The notes under the pieces are model-generated. The model did no database searches. It had not been told where the DNA came from and was given only the letters and a program-made list of their open reading frames with translations. From Pseudomonas ceruminis (GTDB lineage: Bacteria; Pseudomonadota; Gammaproteobacteria; Pseudomonadales; Pseudomonadaceae): a stretch of 63,665 bases of DNA. The DNA lies in NCBI RefSeq assembly GCF_021602025.1, contig NZ_BQHW01000029.1, positions 1 to 63,665 of the forward strand. The letters are read 5' to 3'. This document shows positions 15,464 to 24,867 of this stretch, piece after piece. How positions within the stretch are numbered: position 1 is the stretch's first letter; each line of letters opens with the position of its first letter. The translations under genes and the position numbers were made by a program.

Positions 15464-17032
15464 ATGAAGTCCGAGTACGAGCTTTCCCTCAAAGATTACA
15501 TCGCCATCATCAAGGACCGTGCCTTGTTGCTGGGGGTGAGCATCGTAGTCATTCTGGCGGCGACCGTGGGTGTCGCAATCAGTGTGCCGCCCATCTATCA
15601 GTCTACCGGCACCATCCTGGTGGAGTCGCAGCAGATATCCCCGGATCTGGTGTCGGCGGGCAACAACAGCTTCGCCGACGAGCGCATCGAGGTCATTCGC
15701 CAGCGCGTCATGACCCGCGAGAACCTGCTGCGCATCATCGACAAGTACAGCCTGTTCGCCGACAAGGGCAGGCAGTTCAGCGAGACCGACAAGATCGACC
15801 AGATGCGCAATGCGATCGTGGTCGCCACGCTCAGCACCTTCATCAAGGGGCGGGGTGAGGCCACGGTGGCCTTTACCGTGTCGTATGAGGACAAGCGCCC
15901 GGAGGTTGCCAAGGAAGTCGCTGACGAACTGGTCACGCTGTTTCTCAATGAAAACATCAAGCAGCGCACCGAGCGGGCTACCGAGACCACCGAATTCCTG
16001 AGCCAGGAAGCGAACAAGCTGGGCGCCGAACTGGCCGACCTGGAAAACCAGCTCGCCGATTTCAAGCAGGCTCACGCCAATGCCTTGCCGGAGAACCAGC
16101 AGTTGCGCATGAGCATGCTGTCGCGCGCAGAGCTGGAGTTCCGCGAAGTGGACCGCGACTATAAGTCCGCTCAGGAGGAACTGCGTTACCTCGAGCTGGA
16201 ACTGTCGGCTGCCAATGCCGGCGTGGCCACCCCGGCGGCCGGTAGCCGGTCGGCCGCGGTGGACCAACCGCAGGACCTGGCCAGCCTCAAGGCCGAGTAT
16301 GCCCGCCTGTTGACCCGGTACAAGGAAGCGCACCCCGATGTGCAGGCAGTCAAGCGCAAGATCGAGCTGCTGCAGGCCTCCGGCGACAAGGGGATCGCCG
16401 CTGCCGCAACGTTGAACCTGGATGCCGCCAGGGTGCGCACCAAGATGGCAGCGGCGCAGTCACGCATCGCCTCCCTGGCTGATCAGAAACGTCAGCTGAC
16501 GGCAAAAATTGAAAGTTACGAGGCGGACATCCTGCAAGCCCCGCAGGTCGAGCGTGGCCTGATCACCCTGATGCGTGACCACGACAACGCGCGCAAGAAG
16601 TACGAAGAAATCCGCAACAAGGAAATGGGCGCGAAGATTACCGAAAGCCTGGAACAGGAGAACAAGGCCGAGCGCTTCGTGCTTTTGGAGCCACCGCTGA
16701 TGCCGGAAAAACCGGTCAAACCCAACCGCAAGAAGATCGTCGCCCTTGGCCTGGTGCTCGCTCCCGCCGTAGGCGGTGGCCTGGTGATGTTGCTGGAGAT
16801 GCTCAACCAGCGGGTGCGCGGTGTTGGCGCCCTGGAGAACGTGCTGGGCAAGCGTGTGCTGGTCGCTGTGCCGTACATCCCCACCCAGGCGGACCTGGCT
16901 AAGCGCAGGAAGTGGCGCCTGCTGCTGATCATCGCCGGGTTGGTGCTGGTTGCAATGCTGATGCTGGTCGTCCATCTGTTCTACATGCCGTTGGACGTCC
17001 TGTTGTTTAAAGCTATGGCTCGGTTTGAATAG
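15464..17032 (+). CDS. Wzz-type chain-length determinant / polysaccharide co-polymerase
   Basis: The 522-residue protein has a Wzz domain with a first membrane helix (about 19-41), a long periplasmic part with heptad-rich coiled coil (about 170-400), a second helix (about 423-446) and an additional hydrophobic segment (about 483-506) near the end. It fits the large Wzz family seen in EPS operons, where the kinase is a separate protein. It would set polymer length with the kinase encoded next. The ATG at 15464 is preferred over GTG at 15455 because GGGTGG sits 5 bases upstream. The C-terminal third helix is a variation on the usual two-helix plan. Confidence 0.92.
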   Translation: MKSEYELSLKDYIAIIKDRALLLGVSIVVILAATVGVAISVPPIYQSTGTILVESQQISPDLVSAGNNSFADERIEVIRQRVMTRENLLRIIDKYSLFADKGRQFSETDKIDQMRNAIVVATLSTFIKGRGEATVAFTVSYEDKRPEVAKEVADELVTLFLNENIKQRTERATETTEFLSQEANKLGAELADLENQLADFKQAHANALPENQQLRMSMLSRAELEFREVDRDYKSAQEELRYLELELSAANAGVATPAAGSRSAAVDQPQDLASLKAEYARLLTRYKEAHPDVQAVKRKIELLQASGDKGIAAAATLNLDAARVRTKMAAAQSRIASLADQKRQLTAKIESYEADILQAPQVERGLITLMRDHDNARKKYEEIRNKEMGAKITESLEQENKAERFVLLEPPLMPEKPVKPNRKKIVALGLVLAPAVGGGLVMLLEMLNQRVRGVGALENVLGKRVLVAVPYIPTQADLAKRRKWRLLLIIAGLVLVAMLMLVVHLFYMPLDVLLFKAMARFE

Positions 17033-17043
17033 GGAATGCAGCG

Positions 17044-17850
17044 ATGGACAGAATTACGCCGGCTATTGGAAAGAACATTCATCAGGTATCCCCCACGCCC
17101 ATTGAAACGCCAAAGGCGCCGCTGGTGGCGGAAAAGCCTGAACCGTTGGGGCAGTTCGATTACGTGCAGACCAAGGTGGTGCCGCTGCGTGCGGAGCACC
17201 TGGAGCGTAACCGGATCGTCTCGTACAACAAGAACTCCAACTTGAGCGGGGCCATTGACCTGCTGCGCACCCAGGTGCTGCAGACCATGGAAGAAAATGG
17301 CTGGCGCACCCTGGCGATCACCTCGCCGACCCCCGAAGCGGGGAAGACGGTGCTGGCGGTCAACCTGGCCATGAGCATTGCCCACCACACCACCAAGACG
17401 GCATTGCTGGTGGACTTCGACTTGCGCCGGCCACGGGTTGGCAGCAGCCTGGGCCTGCCGATGGAAAAGGCGCTCAACGAACTGCTTAGTGGCAAGGCCT
17501 GGCTCGAGGAAGTGCTGGTCAACCCAACGCTGCCGCGTTTTGTGGTACTGCCTACGCGTGAGCCGATTCCGATGTCCACTGAAATGCTGTCCTCGCCCAA
17601 GGTCGACGACCTGATCACCGAGCTGCGCGACCGTTATGACTCGCGCATCTGCATTTTCGACCTGCCGCCACTGTTGAGCTCCGATGATGCGATCACCGTG
17701 CTGCCGAAGTTCGACTGCGTGCTGCTGGTGGTCGCCAACGGAATGAACAGCAAGAAGGATATCGAGGACTGCCTGTACCATCTGGCAACGGCGAACCTGA
17801 TCGGCGCGGTGTTGAACAAGGCCGACGAGCAGCCGCGCACCTATTATTGA
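17044..17850 (+). CDS. cytoplasmic BY-kinase / CpsD-CapB family ATPase
   Basis: The 268-residue protein has a disordered, proline-rich N-terminus (1-45). The P-loop ATPase domain follows, with Walker A SPTPEAGKTV (about 92-101), Walker A-prime LLVDFDLRRP (about 121-130) and Walker B-like CIFDLPPLL. It ends PRTYY: a very short tyrosine cluster compared with the four to seven tyrosines in Wzc or CapB, so autophosphorylation may be limited. It is encoded 11 bases after wzz and should partner it. No matching tyrosine phosphatase gene is in the window. A hairpin at 17871-17891 probably ends the operon. Confidence 0.9.
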   Translation: MDRITPAIGKNIHQVSPTPIETPKAPLVAEKPEPLGQFDYVQTKVVPLRAEHLERNRIVSYNKNSNLSGAIDLLRTQVLQTMEENGWRTLAITSPTPEAGKTVLAVNLAMSIAHHTTKTALLVDFDLRRPRVGSSLGLPMEKALNELLSGKAWLEEVLVNPTLPRFVVLPTREPIPMSTEMLSSPKVDDLITELRDRYDSRICIFDLPPLLSSDDAITVLPKFDCVLLVVANGMNSKKDIEDCLYHLATANLIGAVLNKADEQPRTYY

Positions 17851-17870
17851 GCCACTGAGGCTTCGTGCAG

Positions 17871-17891
17871 GGCAGGCTGGCAACGCCTGCC
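17871..17891 (+). terminator. candidate terminator after the secretion operon
   Basis: GGCAGGC (17871-17877) pairs perfectly with GCCTGCC (17885-17891) around a 7-base loop, followed by TTT. It lies between the convergent kinase and galE genes and could serve the kinase side. Confidence 0.6.
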
Positions 17892-17901
17892 TTTGCCGCG
17901 C

Positions 17902-18864
17902 TCATTGCCAAGGGTACTGGCGTTCCCATTGCCAGGCGTGCAACACGATTTGCTCCAGCGACGCATGCCGAGGCCGCCAGCCCAGCACAGCCTTGGCCCG
18001 TTCTGCATCGGCCACCAACCGTGCGGGGTCGCCCTCGCGGCGTGGTGCGTCGACCACATCGATGGGCCGCCCTGTGACTACCCGAGCGGTATCGATGACC
18101 TCCTGCACCGAAAAGCCGAGCCCGTTACCGAGGTTGAACGCGGTGCTGACGCCTCCGGCCAGCAGATAATCCACGGCCAGGGCGTGCGCGGACGCAAGGT
18201 CCGCCACATGCACATAGTCGCGAATGCAGGTGCCGTCCGGCGTATCGTAATCATGGCCAAATACTGTGATCGCTTCCCGCCGCCCAGACGCCGCCTGCAG
18301 GATCAGCGGGATCAGGTGGGTTTCCGGCTCATGGCATTCACCCAGAGCCCCCTCAGGGTCGGCGCCCGCCGCGTTGAAGTAGCGCAAGCTCACCGACCTC
18401 AACCCGTAGGCACGGTCGAAGTCCTGCAGCATCTGCTCCACCATCCACTTGCTGCGCCCATAGGGGTTGATGGGCGCCTTGGGGTGCTGTTCATCGATTG
18501 GCACGTATTGCGGGTCACCATACACGGCGGCGCTGGAGGAGAAGATCAGGCACTCGATACCTGCGCGCACCATCGCCTCAAGCAGGGTCAGGGTCGCGGC
18601 GACATTGTTCTGGTAATACTTGGCGGGGTCGCTGACCGATTCACCGACCTGGATGAACGAAGCGAAATGAAAGACCGCATCGCAGGTGTAGTCGGCGAAC
18701 AGCGCATCCAGCCCCTGGGCATCGGCAATATCCAGTTCGACCCATTCGATGTTCGGCCCCGTGGCCACGGTGTCGGCCACTACCACGTCATGCCCGGCCG
18801 CCATCAGGTGCTTGACCATGTGTGAGCCGATGTAACCTGCACCGCCGACAACCAAGTACTTCAT
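17902..18864 (-). CDS. galE: UDP-glucose 4-epimerase
   Basis: A 320-residue short-chain dehydrogenase-fold protein with the NAD-binding GGAGYIGSH at the N-terminus, the catalytic SSSAAVYG and YGRSK (Tyr-x-x-x-Lys), and SLRYFNAAGA and CIRDYVHVADLA, all standard GalE motifs. It interconverts UDP-glucose and UDP-galactose (some members also act on the N-acetyl forms), so galactose is a possible Pea constituent. AGGAGG upstream supports the start. It is the last gene of the minus-strand group ligase/polymerase, hydrolase, galE, with a 112-base gap from the hydrolase gene. Confidence 0.95.
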   Translation of the reverse strand: MKYLVVGGAGYIGSHMVKHLMAAGHDVVVADTVATGPNIEWVELDIADAQGLDALFADYTCDAVFHFASFIQVGESVSDPAKYYQNNVAATLTLLEAMVRAGIECLIFSSSAAVYGDPQYVPIDEQHPKAPINPYGRSKWMVEQMLQDFDRAYGLRSVSLRYFNAAGADPEGALGECHEPETHLIPLILQAASGRREAITVFGHDYDTPDGTCIRDYVHVADLASAHALAVDYLLAGGVSTAFNLGNGLGFSVQEVIDTARVVTGRPIDVVDAPRREGDPARLVADAERAKAVLGWRPRHASLEQIVLHAWQWERQYPWQ

Positions 18865-18976
18865 CCAATCCTCCTGGAACAGAAGCAGCGTCGAATGCCT
18901 GGAAATCAGTAATGCCGTGGCTCAAGTGGCCTTGGCTGGCGTGGAGCATGGGTGCCTTGGCTTTGACTCTAGATGG

Positions 18977-21574
18977 CTATTTCAAGAACAGCCAATTGGC
19001 CATGTGCTGTGCGTCGAAGGTGATGAGGTAGTGGCCATCCTTGTAGGTCGATGCCAGTTTCTTCGCCTGCCCGTCGGCGCTTCGGGCATACAGGTGCAGG
19101 CCAGCGGGTGCCTTGATGCTCAAGCGCCCTTCGAGGGGCTCGACGTGGAAGGGGGTCATGTCATCCGGCCTGGGCACAGCGCGGCTGCCCAGTGAAATCA
19201 ACAGGCTGCGCGACTGGTTGATCGGCTTGGCCTCGAGGCTTTGCACCACGACGCTGGCGTAGGGGGTTTTAAGCTGTACGTTTATATCGGCAAGGCTCAG
19301 CGATTGCCCGCCCAGCCAGCCGGTGGCGGCCTGGGTCAGTGGCGTGTCGATGGTGTACAGGCCTTGCTGCCAGTTGCGCCTGAGCTCACCGGTGTCGCTG
19401 GTCGACGACGTGGCATCAGCCGCCAGCAGTGACTGGTCCGGGTCGTGCAGCACCTGGGCATCGCCGGGGAGGGCGGCGGGCTGCAACCAGGGCAACGCCG
19501 GTGTTTGCGGCAGGGCAATCTGCAACCGGCCCTTTTCCATTGCCGTGCGCAACAGCACCGAGTTGCCCGGGGTGATGGCGCGGTTGAACAACGTTTCAGG
19601 GCCAGGCGCAAACACATAATGGGTTTGCGCCGGGCGCACATCCTCGCGGCGGTAGAGCAAGGCTGCGGCGGGGAGGGTGGCCATCATTGCCGGGTCGTTG
19701 TAGGCATTCCAGTTGTCGGCCCTGCGCCAGCCTTCAATGAAGGCCTGCTGGCTATAGGCGTACTGCATGATCGCGTCCCAACCCTGGTGGGCAGCGGTAC
19801 CGGCCACATACAGCGGCAGCGAGTGGCGGTCGGGCAGGGGGAAGGGTTCGGCGTTCCACTCGGTGACGGTCATCGGCATCCCCAGCACCTGGGCCGCGCC
19901 GAGCCAGTTGATCATGCCGTCGCTGGTCAGCGGATTCTTTTCCAGTTGGCCGATGCCGCCATAGCTGTGGGCGTCGATCACGTTGCCTGCGGTCAACGCG
20001 GGTAACGCAGCCAGGCCATTGCCGCCCCAGGTGCTGGTGGTCACGATCGGGACTTGAACCCCCAGGGTGCGCAGGTGCTCGATCATGTCGACATTGAAAC
20101 GGTGTTCCAGCTCGTTGAGCAACAGTTTGCCCGGGCCTGGCTCCCAGGCGCGCCAGGTCTTGTCTGCGGGCAGGCCGGTGCGCGCTGCGAAGGCTTTGGC
20201 CTGGTCCATGAACAGCCGGTTGTGCTTGGGCACACCTTTGTCCGGCAGCAGGGCATTGCCAAAGTGCTGGGTGATGTCGTTTTCGTTGGTGAGCAACACG
20301 GCGGCGATTGCCGGCTCATCCTTGTATGCAAGCCCCGTGTAGGCGTTCACGTGGGTGAGGTACTGCTCGGCAAAACGCTTCATCGCCTGCTGCAGGGTGG
20401 TGTTCACATAGGCATAGCCCTTGATACCGGCATACTGCTCACCTTTGGCCAGCTCGTCGAAGGCATAGATGCCGTCATCGCGGGTGACGATGCGCTCCAC
20501 ATGCAGGTCGAGCCAGACATACACCCCTTCATCCTTGAGGCATTTGATCCACCAGTCGAGCTTGCGCAGCGAGGCTTCACTCAGTTGCTGGGTATTGCGC
20601 AGGGTTTTGACGTCGCCAAAGATGTTCGGGCTTACCCAGGGCGAGTCATGGTGATGCAGGCGCACGAGGTTGAAGCCCAGTTCAGAGAGGCGCCTTGCCT
20701 GGCGCTTGATCTCGTCGTCGGGGGTGTTGAACAGCGCGTAGGCCGACAGGTTGGTACCCCAGAAACGCACTGGCGTGTTGTCGGCGAACTGCAGCTGCTC
20801 GCCTGCAGCCTTGACGAAACCGCGCTTGCCGGCCGGTTTTTCTGGCGCATTGAGAAACGACAGGTCCACCGGTGCAGTGCGCCAGTCGAGCTGGTCGTCT
20901 GGCCACTGGGTGGGGGCGGCCAGGCCGAAGCGTTCGGTCGGCGTAGGGCCGGGCGCGATGTCGCCGGTCATGTTCAACACCGCCTTGATCTGCTGTCGAC
21001 CAGGCGTGATGGGGTTGGTGTAGAAAAAGGCGCGTACCTCGGATGGGTCGCCTCGTTCGAAATACACGTTCGCCAGCGCGGGCTCGAAACGCAGCTCGAT
21101 GCGCCGTTCAGCCTTGCCCCAGGACCAGCCCTGATTACCTGGCAGCAGTACCGGTTCACCCATGTCACCTGCAAACAGCGCCGGGTCGAAGCGGAACACC
21201 ATGCCTCCGCCCATCACGCCGCTTTTCAGGCTGTGGGCGTTCAAGGTGAAGTCCCAGGCCAAGGTCTGCGCCTGGGGCTTGCTGATGTCCGCCGCCAGGT
21301 CAAAATCCAGTTGCGGGTTCTTGCCGGTAAGGCTGTAGTTGTACGGGCCGTTGACCTTGAACGCCGTGCCAAAGCCTGTCCAGCTCCAGTCGGCGCCCCA
21401 GAAGTCGAACCTGGCGACCATGGCAGGACCGCCGCCGCGGGTCAGGGTGGGCAAGCCGCTTTGCTCATCGACCGTGACGGTCCAGTCCGAAGCCCAGCCG
21501 GCCAGCGGTAGCAGCAGGCCGATGCAGGCACAGCCCCGAAGCAGCGGGCGCAAAAGGGAAAAGGTCATGGGCAT
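18977..21574 (-). CDS. secreted cellulase-family (clan GH-A) glycoside hydrolase
   Basis: The 865-residue protein has a signal peptide (about 1-27, ending GWASD), an N-terminal beta-sandwich-like part (30-270), a TIM-barrel region with LGFNLVRLHHHD, the acid/base in TNEND (about residue 430) and the nucleophile in TVTEWNAE (about 569), and a C-terminal beta domain. This is the plan of GH5-like enzymes. In EPS clusters, such hydrolases trim or release the polymer in the periplasm. The ATG at 21574 overlaps the upstream gene's stop (TAATG), so translation is coupled. A second ATG two codons on is possible. Substrate is presumably the cluster's own beta-linked glycan. Confidence 0.85.
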   Translation of the reverse strand: MPMTFSLLRPLLRGCACIGLLLPLAGWASDWTVTVDEQSGLPTLTRGGGPAMVARFDFWGADWSWTGFGTAFKVNGPYNYSLTGKNPQLDFDLAADISKPQAQTLAWDFTLNAHSLKSGVMGGGMVFRFDPALFAGDMGEPVLLPGNQGWSWGKAERRIELRFEPALANVYFERGDPSEVRAFFYTNPITPGRQQIKAVLNMTGDIAPGPTPTERFGLAAPTQWPDDQLDWRTAPVDLSFLNAPEKPAGKRGFVKAAGEQLQFADNTPVRFWGTNLSAYALFNTPDDEIKRQARRLSELGFNLVRLHHHDSPWVSPNIFGDVKTLRNTQQLSEASLRKLDWWIKCLKDEGVYVWLDLHVERIVTRDDGIYAFDELAKGEQYAGIKGYAYVNTTLQQAMKRFAEQYLTHVNAYTGLAYKDEPAIAAVLLTNENDITQHFGNALLPDKGVPKHNRLFMDQAKAFAARTGLPADKTWRAWEPGPGKLLLNELEHRFNVDMIEHLRTLGVQVPIVTTSTWGGNGLAALPALTAGNVIDAHSYGGIGQLEKNPLTSDGMINWLGAAQVLGMPMTVTEWNAEPFPLPDRHSLPLYVAGTAAHQGWDAIMQYAYSQQAFIEGWRRADNWNAYNDPAMMATLPAAALLYRREDVRPAQTHYVFAPGPETLFNRAITPGNSVLLRTAMEKGRLQIALPQTPALPWLQPAALPGDAQVLHDPDQSLLAADATSSTSDTGELRRNWQQGLYTIDTPLTQAATGWLGGQSLSLADINVQLKTPYASVVVQSLEAKPINQSRSLLISLGSRAVPRPDDMTPFHVEPLEGRLSIKAPAGLHLYARSADGQAKKLASTYKDGHYLITFDAQHMANWLFLK

Positions 21575-23100
21575 TACCGGGTCAGAAGGCCGGGGGTGGC
21601 AAGTGCTGCGTTCTCGCTGGCCCTGAGCCTGCGCACCATCTGCACATAGGCCATGCCTAGCCCGCCTACCGACCAGTACACCACGGGGATCACGGTGATG
21701 CTGCTGACCGTGAAGATGATCACCAGGATGCCGATCAACGTCGCCAACAGCGTTCGTCCCAGCCGTCGGTGTTCGTCCTCCTTGTCGGGGAAGGTGCGCA
21801 AGGCCTTGAAGATGCTCCACAGCACACTGGCAAAGAAGGCGACGAACAGGGCCAGCCCGACCAGCCCGAAGCGCAGTGCCAGGCTGATGTAGCTGTTTAC
21901 GATGTCGATGATGCCTTCACCCTGGATCATCGATTGCATTTCCGGGGTGCTGCGGAAATCGAACGAACCGAACAAGGGGTTGCGCTGGATGGTGATCCAC
22001 GAGTTGTCGAGCAGCCGTTGGCGATAGGTGATGTTCTCTTTTTCCAGGTTGCCGACGAATGGCAGCAGGTCGAGCACTTTTTCGCCGCCGGGCAATACCG
22101 CCAGCAGCGGCAACGCCAGCAGGCCGGCGCAGGCGAGCAGGGTCAGGCGCTTGACTGCGCCTTTGCCGGTAGCGATGAACACGGCAACGATCACGCCGGC
22201 GCCAATCCAGGGCCCGCGAGACAGCGGTACGACCAGCCCTGCGGCCAGCAGCAAGGCGCCCATGTAGCGTTGCAGGCGGTTGCGCACGTAGCCTTGCACG
22301 AACAGGAACATGCCAATGGCCACGCTGATGACATAGGCCAGGGCAATGGCCTGGCCGGTAGTGGCACTGGCGCGCAAGGAGCCGCCACGGCTGAGGTAGC
22401 TGGACATGCTCCATTTCACGCCCATGGCGCTGATCAGCCCGTTGTACAGCAGCCAGTGACGGGCGAATTCCGCTACGGCAATGATCGCCAGCAGGAAGGC
22501 GGCCAGGACGAAGGCGAGCAGGGCATCCTTGAAATCGTCGAGGGTCTTCAGCCCGCGGCTGGCAACGTAATACGGCAGGAACACATCGATATACAGCGAG
22601 ACCGCCTGGCGCAGGGTGTCGGTGACCGTGGTGTCGCGCAGGTACAGCAGGGTCATCAGTACCAGGCTCGCGGCCAGCAGTTTGTCGGGCAAGGTGCGGC
22701 CAAAGCGTACGGTGTCGCTCTGTTTGCTCAAGGCCAGCGCCGTGGGCAGCAGAATGCACACCGTCAGGATGCGTATATGGTTCAGCTCGATCAGGTAATT
22801 GATCACGCCAAAGCCGGGAATCTCCACCGAGGCGGGGGGGATGGCGAACAGCAGCATGAAGAACAGGGCCATGGCGTTGTGCTCGCGGCGCCTGGCCAGG
22901 AACAGCGTGATCACGGCTGCCGCCGTGTAGACCCAGAAGCTGAACGAGAAGAACGCCAGCAGGGTAATCAGGAACCACAGGTTGCGGCGCCGCTTGAAGT
23001 CTCGGTCAGGGATAAGGTCTGTGGCGGGGCGCCGTGCAAGAAAGAACACGACGGTTGCGACAAACAGGATGACGATCAGTGCACGGAATTGTTCTGGCAT
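21574..23100 (-). CDS. O-antigen ligase/Wzy polymerase-like membrane protein
   Basis: The 508-residue protein has about twelve membrane helices and one long periplasmic loop (about residues 345-400) with KENITYRQRLLDNSW and NPLFGSFDF, the usual location of the active loop in the O-antigen ligase/polymerase family. In this setting it is the best candidate for the Wzy polymerase of the island: a flippase, a Wzz and an initiating transferase are all present and no other polymerase is. A GTG four codons upstream is possible, but the ATG at 23100 has AGGTG at 9 bases. It starts a minus-strand operon and is divergent from the flippase gene across 94 bases. Confidence 0.88.
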   Translation of the reverse strand: MPEQFRALIVILFVATVVFFLARRPATDLIPDRDFKRRRNLWFLITLLAFFSFSFWVYTAAAVITLFLARRREHNAMALFFMLLFAIPPASVEIPGFGVINYLIELNHIRILTVCILLPTALALSKQSDTVRFGRTLPDKLLAASLVLMTLLYLRDTTVTDTLRQAVSLYIDVFLPYYVASRGLKTLDDFKDALLAFVLAAFLLAIIAVAEFARHWLLYNGLISAMGVKWSMSSYLSRGGSLRASATTGQAIALAYVISVAIGMFLFVQGYVRNRLQRYMGALLLAAGLVVPLSRGPWIGAGVIVAVFIATGKGAVKRLTLLACAGLLALPLLAVLPGGEKVLDLLPFVGNLEKENITYRQRLLDNSWITIQRNPLFGSFDFRSTPEMQSMIQGEGIIDIVNSYISLALRFGLVGLALFVAFFASVLWSIFKALRTFPDKEDEHRRLGRTLLATLIGILVIIFTVSSITVIPVVYWSVGGLGMAYVQMVRRLRASENAALATPGLLTR

Positions 23101-23194
23101 GGGCTCAGGCACCTATCCCTCGGTGGACGACGGCTAGCGTCATGGCTAAATGAAACTATAGTGACTTCTAGCCATTCAGTCAGAGATTGAAGTC

Positions 23195-24571
23195 ATGCCG
23201 TCGATTGATGTGTCAGCAGCCGGTAGTCTTCGCAGGCGTGCGCTGGGCGCCGGGGCTTGGAACCTGGTGTCGCTGCTGGCCTCACAGGTGATGCGCCTGG
23301 GCGGCAACCTGATCATGGCGCGTTTGTTGTTACCCGAAATGTTCGGGGTGATGGTCATTGCCACCACCGTCTCCGTGCTCCTTCACTTGCTGTCCGATGT
23401 CGGTTTGCGGCAGAACATCATTCAGAGCCCGAGGGGCGACGACCCGTTGTTTCTCAATACCGCCTGGACCGTACAGATTCTGCGTGGCTTCCTGTTGTTC
23501 GCGCTGACACTGCTGCTGGCCCTGGGCGCTTGGTTCAGCCAACTGGCCAATCTGTGGCCGGCTGGTTCCACCTACGCCGCACCGGAGCTGCCGCTGGTAC
23601 TGGCGGTCACCGGGCTGCAGGCGATCATCTGGGGTTTCCAGTCGACCAAGATAGATGTGGCAGTGCGTACTTTCCAACAGAAACGCGTGGTACTGGTGGA
23701 GTTGGCATCGCAGTTCGTCGGATTGGTGGTCATGCTGGTCATCGGCTGGTTTACCCGCTCGATCTGGTCCCTGGTGGCCGCTGGGGTGATTGCCGCACTG
23801 GCCGGCACGGTGCTGGGCCACACCGCCCTGCAAGGGCCGGGCAACCGTTTGCAGTGGGACCGCACCGCCCTGACGGAGCTGGTCAATTTCGGCCGATGGA
23901 TCCTGTTGTCATCGATCGTCGGGGTGCTGGCCATGTATGGCGACCGTATCTGGTTCGGGGCCAGCATGACGGTGGCGGAGCTGGGCGTGTATTCGATTGC
24001 CGTGCTGATCCTCGGCTCGATCCAGACCGGGCTGATGAAGCTGTTCGGCGCAGTGGCGTTGCCAGCGTTCAGCGAAGCCACCCGGGACGGCGACCCTGCA
24101 CGGTTGAAGACGCTGTACGACCGTTTCAAGCTGCTGGTCGACCTGGTCATGCTGTTCGTCTGTGGCGTGTTCCTGACCGCAAGCCCACTGCTGATCAGCT
24201 GGATGTACGACGCTCGCTATGCCCAGGCAGGCACGATGCTGGCGATCCTTTCGCTGTCGTTTATCACCTTGCGCTACACCCTGACGCACCAGATCTGGAT
24301 CGCCTTGGGCTACACCAAGTACCAGGCCATGGACAACATCATTCGGCTGGTTTCGCTGTGGGTGCTGTTGCCGGTGCTGCTGGCCATCGGCGGGCCGCGT
24401 TACGCAATCTGGGGGGTGGCCCTGCATGCCTTGCCTACCCTGGTACTGATTGTCTATGTCAATCGCAAGCTAGGCATTCTGAACATCAAGCGCGAGCTTG
24501 TCGTACTCCCAATGGTCGTTGTTGGGGCAATCTGCGGCGAACTGGTGACGCGGTTTTTCCACTGGCTTTGA
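23195..24571 (+). CDS. Wzx-type polysaccharide flippase
   Basis: The 458-residue protein has about twelve to fourteen membrane helices and the N-terminal signature of the polysaccharide transporter branch of the MOP superfamily: LLASQVMRLGGNLIMARLL, then a loop with FLNTAWTVQ. It would flip the lipid-linked repeat unit to the periplasm. It heads the plus-strand assembly run that ends with the WcaJ-type enzyme at 37430. In KT2440 the Pea locus is, from memory, described as starting with this gene. The ribosome site is modest (GAGATTGAAG). Confidence 0.93.
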   Translation: MPSIDVSAAGSLRRRALGAGAWNLVSLLASQVMRLGGNLIMARLLLPEMFGVMVIATTVSVLLHLLSDVGLRQNIIQSPRGDDPLFLNTAWTVQILRGFLLFALTLLLALGAWFSQLANLWPAGSTYAAPELPLVLAVTGLQAIIWGFQSTKIDVAVRTFQQKRVVLVELASQFVGLVVMLVIGWFTRSIWSLVAAGVIAALAGTVLGHTALQGPGNRLQWDRTALTELVNFGRWILLSSIVGVLAMYGDRIWFGASMTVAELGVYSIAVLILGSIQTGLMKLFGAVALPAFSEATRDGDPARLKTLYDRFKLLVDLVMLFVCGVFLTASPLLISWMYDARYAQAGTMLAILSLSFITLRYTLTHQIWIALGYTKYQAMDNIIRLVSLWVLLPVLLAIGGPRYAIWGVALHALPTLVLIVYVNRKLGILNIKRELVVLPMVVVGAICGELVTRFFHWL

Positions 24572-24672
24572 AGCCACCTCCACAAATGCAGTGCCACAGC
24601 GGTGGGCAGGGTAGCGCATCGCGGATAAGTGACTAGGATTCTTGAGAAAACAATGGCACAGGTCTTGAGATC

Positions 24673-24867
24673 ATGGGGAAGCTTAAGTTTTGTACTCCGC
24701 TTTTGGGCCGTAGGGGCTTTCTCCGTAATTGCGCCTTGCTGGGGGTCGGGGGAGCGGTGTTTGGCGCCCTGCCTGAGGTTGCTCGCAAGCCCGCCGAGCC
24801 AGTCGGTCATGTGCTGATCAACGGCTGGGTGCTGCCCTCCCAGTACTTCCGGAACGAGCAGGCATGA
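24673..24867 (+). CDS. 64-residue Tat-signal mini-protein coupled to the GMC oxidoreductase
   Basis: The protein carries a twin-arginine motif GRRGFLRN followed by a hydrophobic stretch (about 17-33), then about 30 residues ending NGWVLPSQYFRNEQA. Its stop overlaps the start of the next gene (ATGA). In membrane-bound GMC sugar dehydrogenases a small Tat-signal subunit carries the signal-less catalytic subunit across the membrane. This protein looks like a very short version of such a carrier: the usual small subunit is over 130 residues. The role is inferred from the signal and the coupling; the ribosome site is weak. Confidence 0.75.
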   Translation: MGKLKFCTPLLGRRGFLRNCALLGVGGAVFGALPEVARKPAEPVGHVLINGWVLPSQYFRNEQA

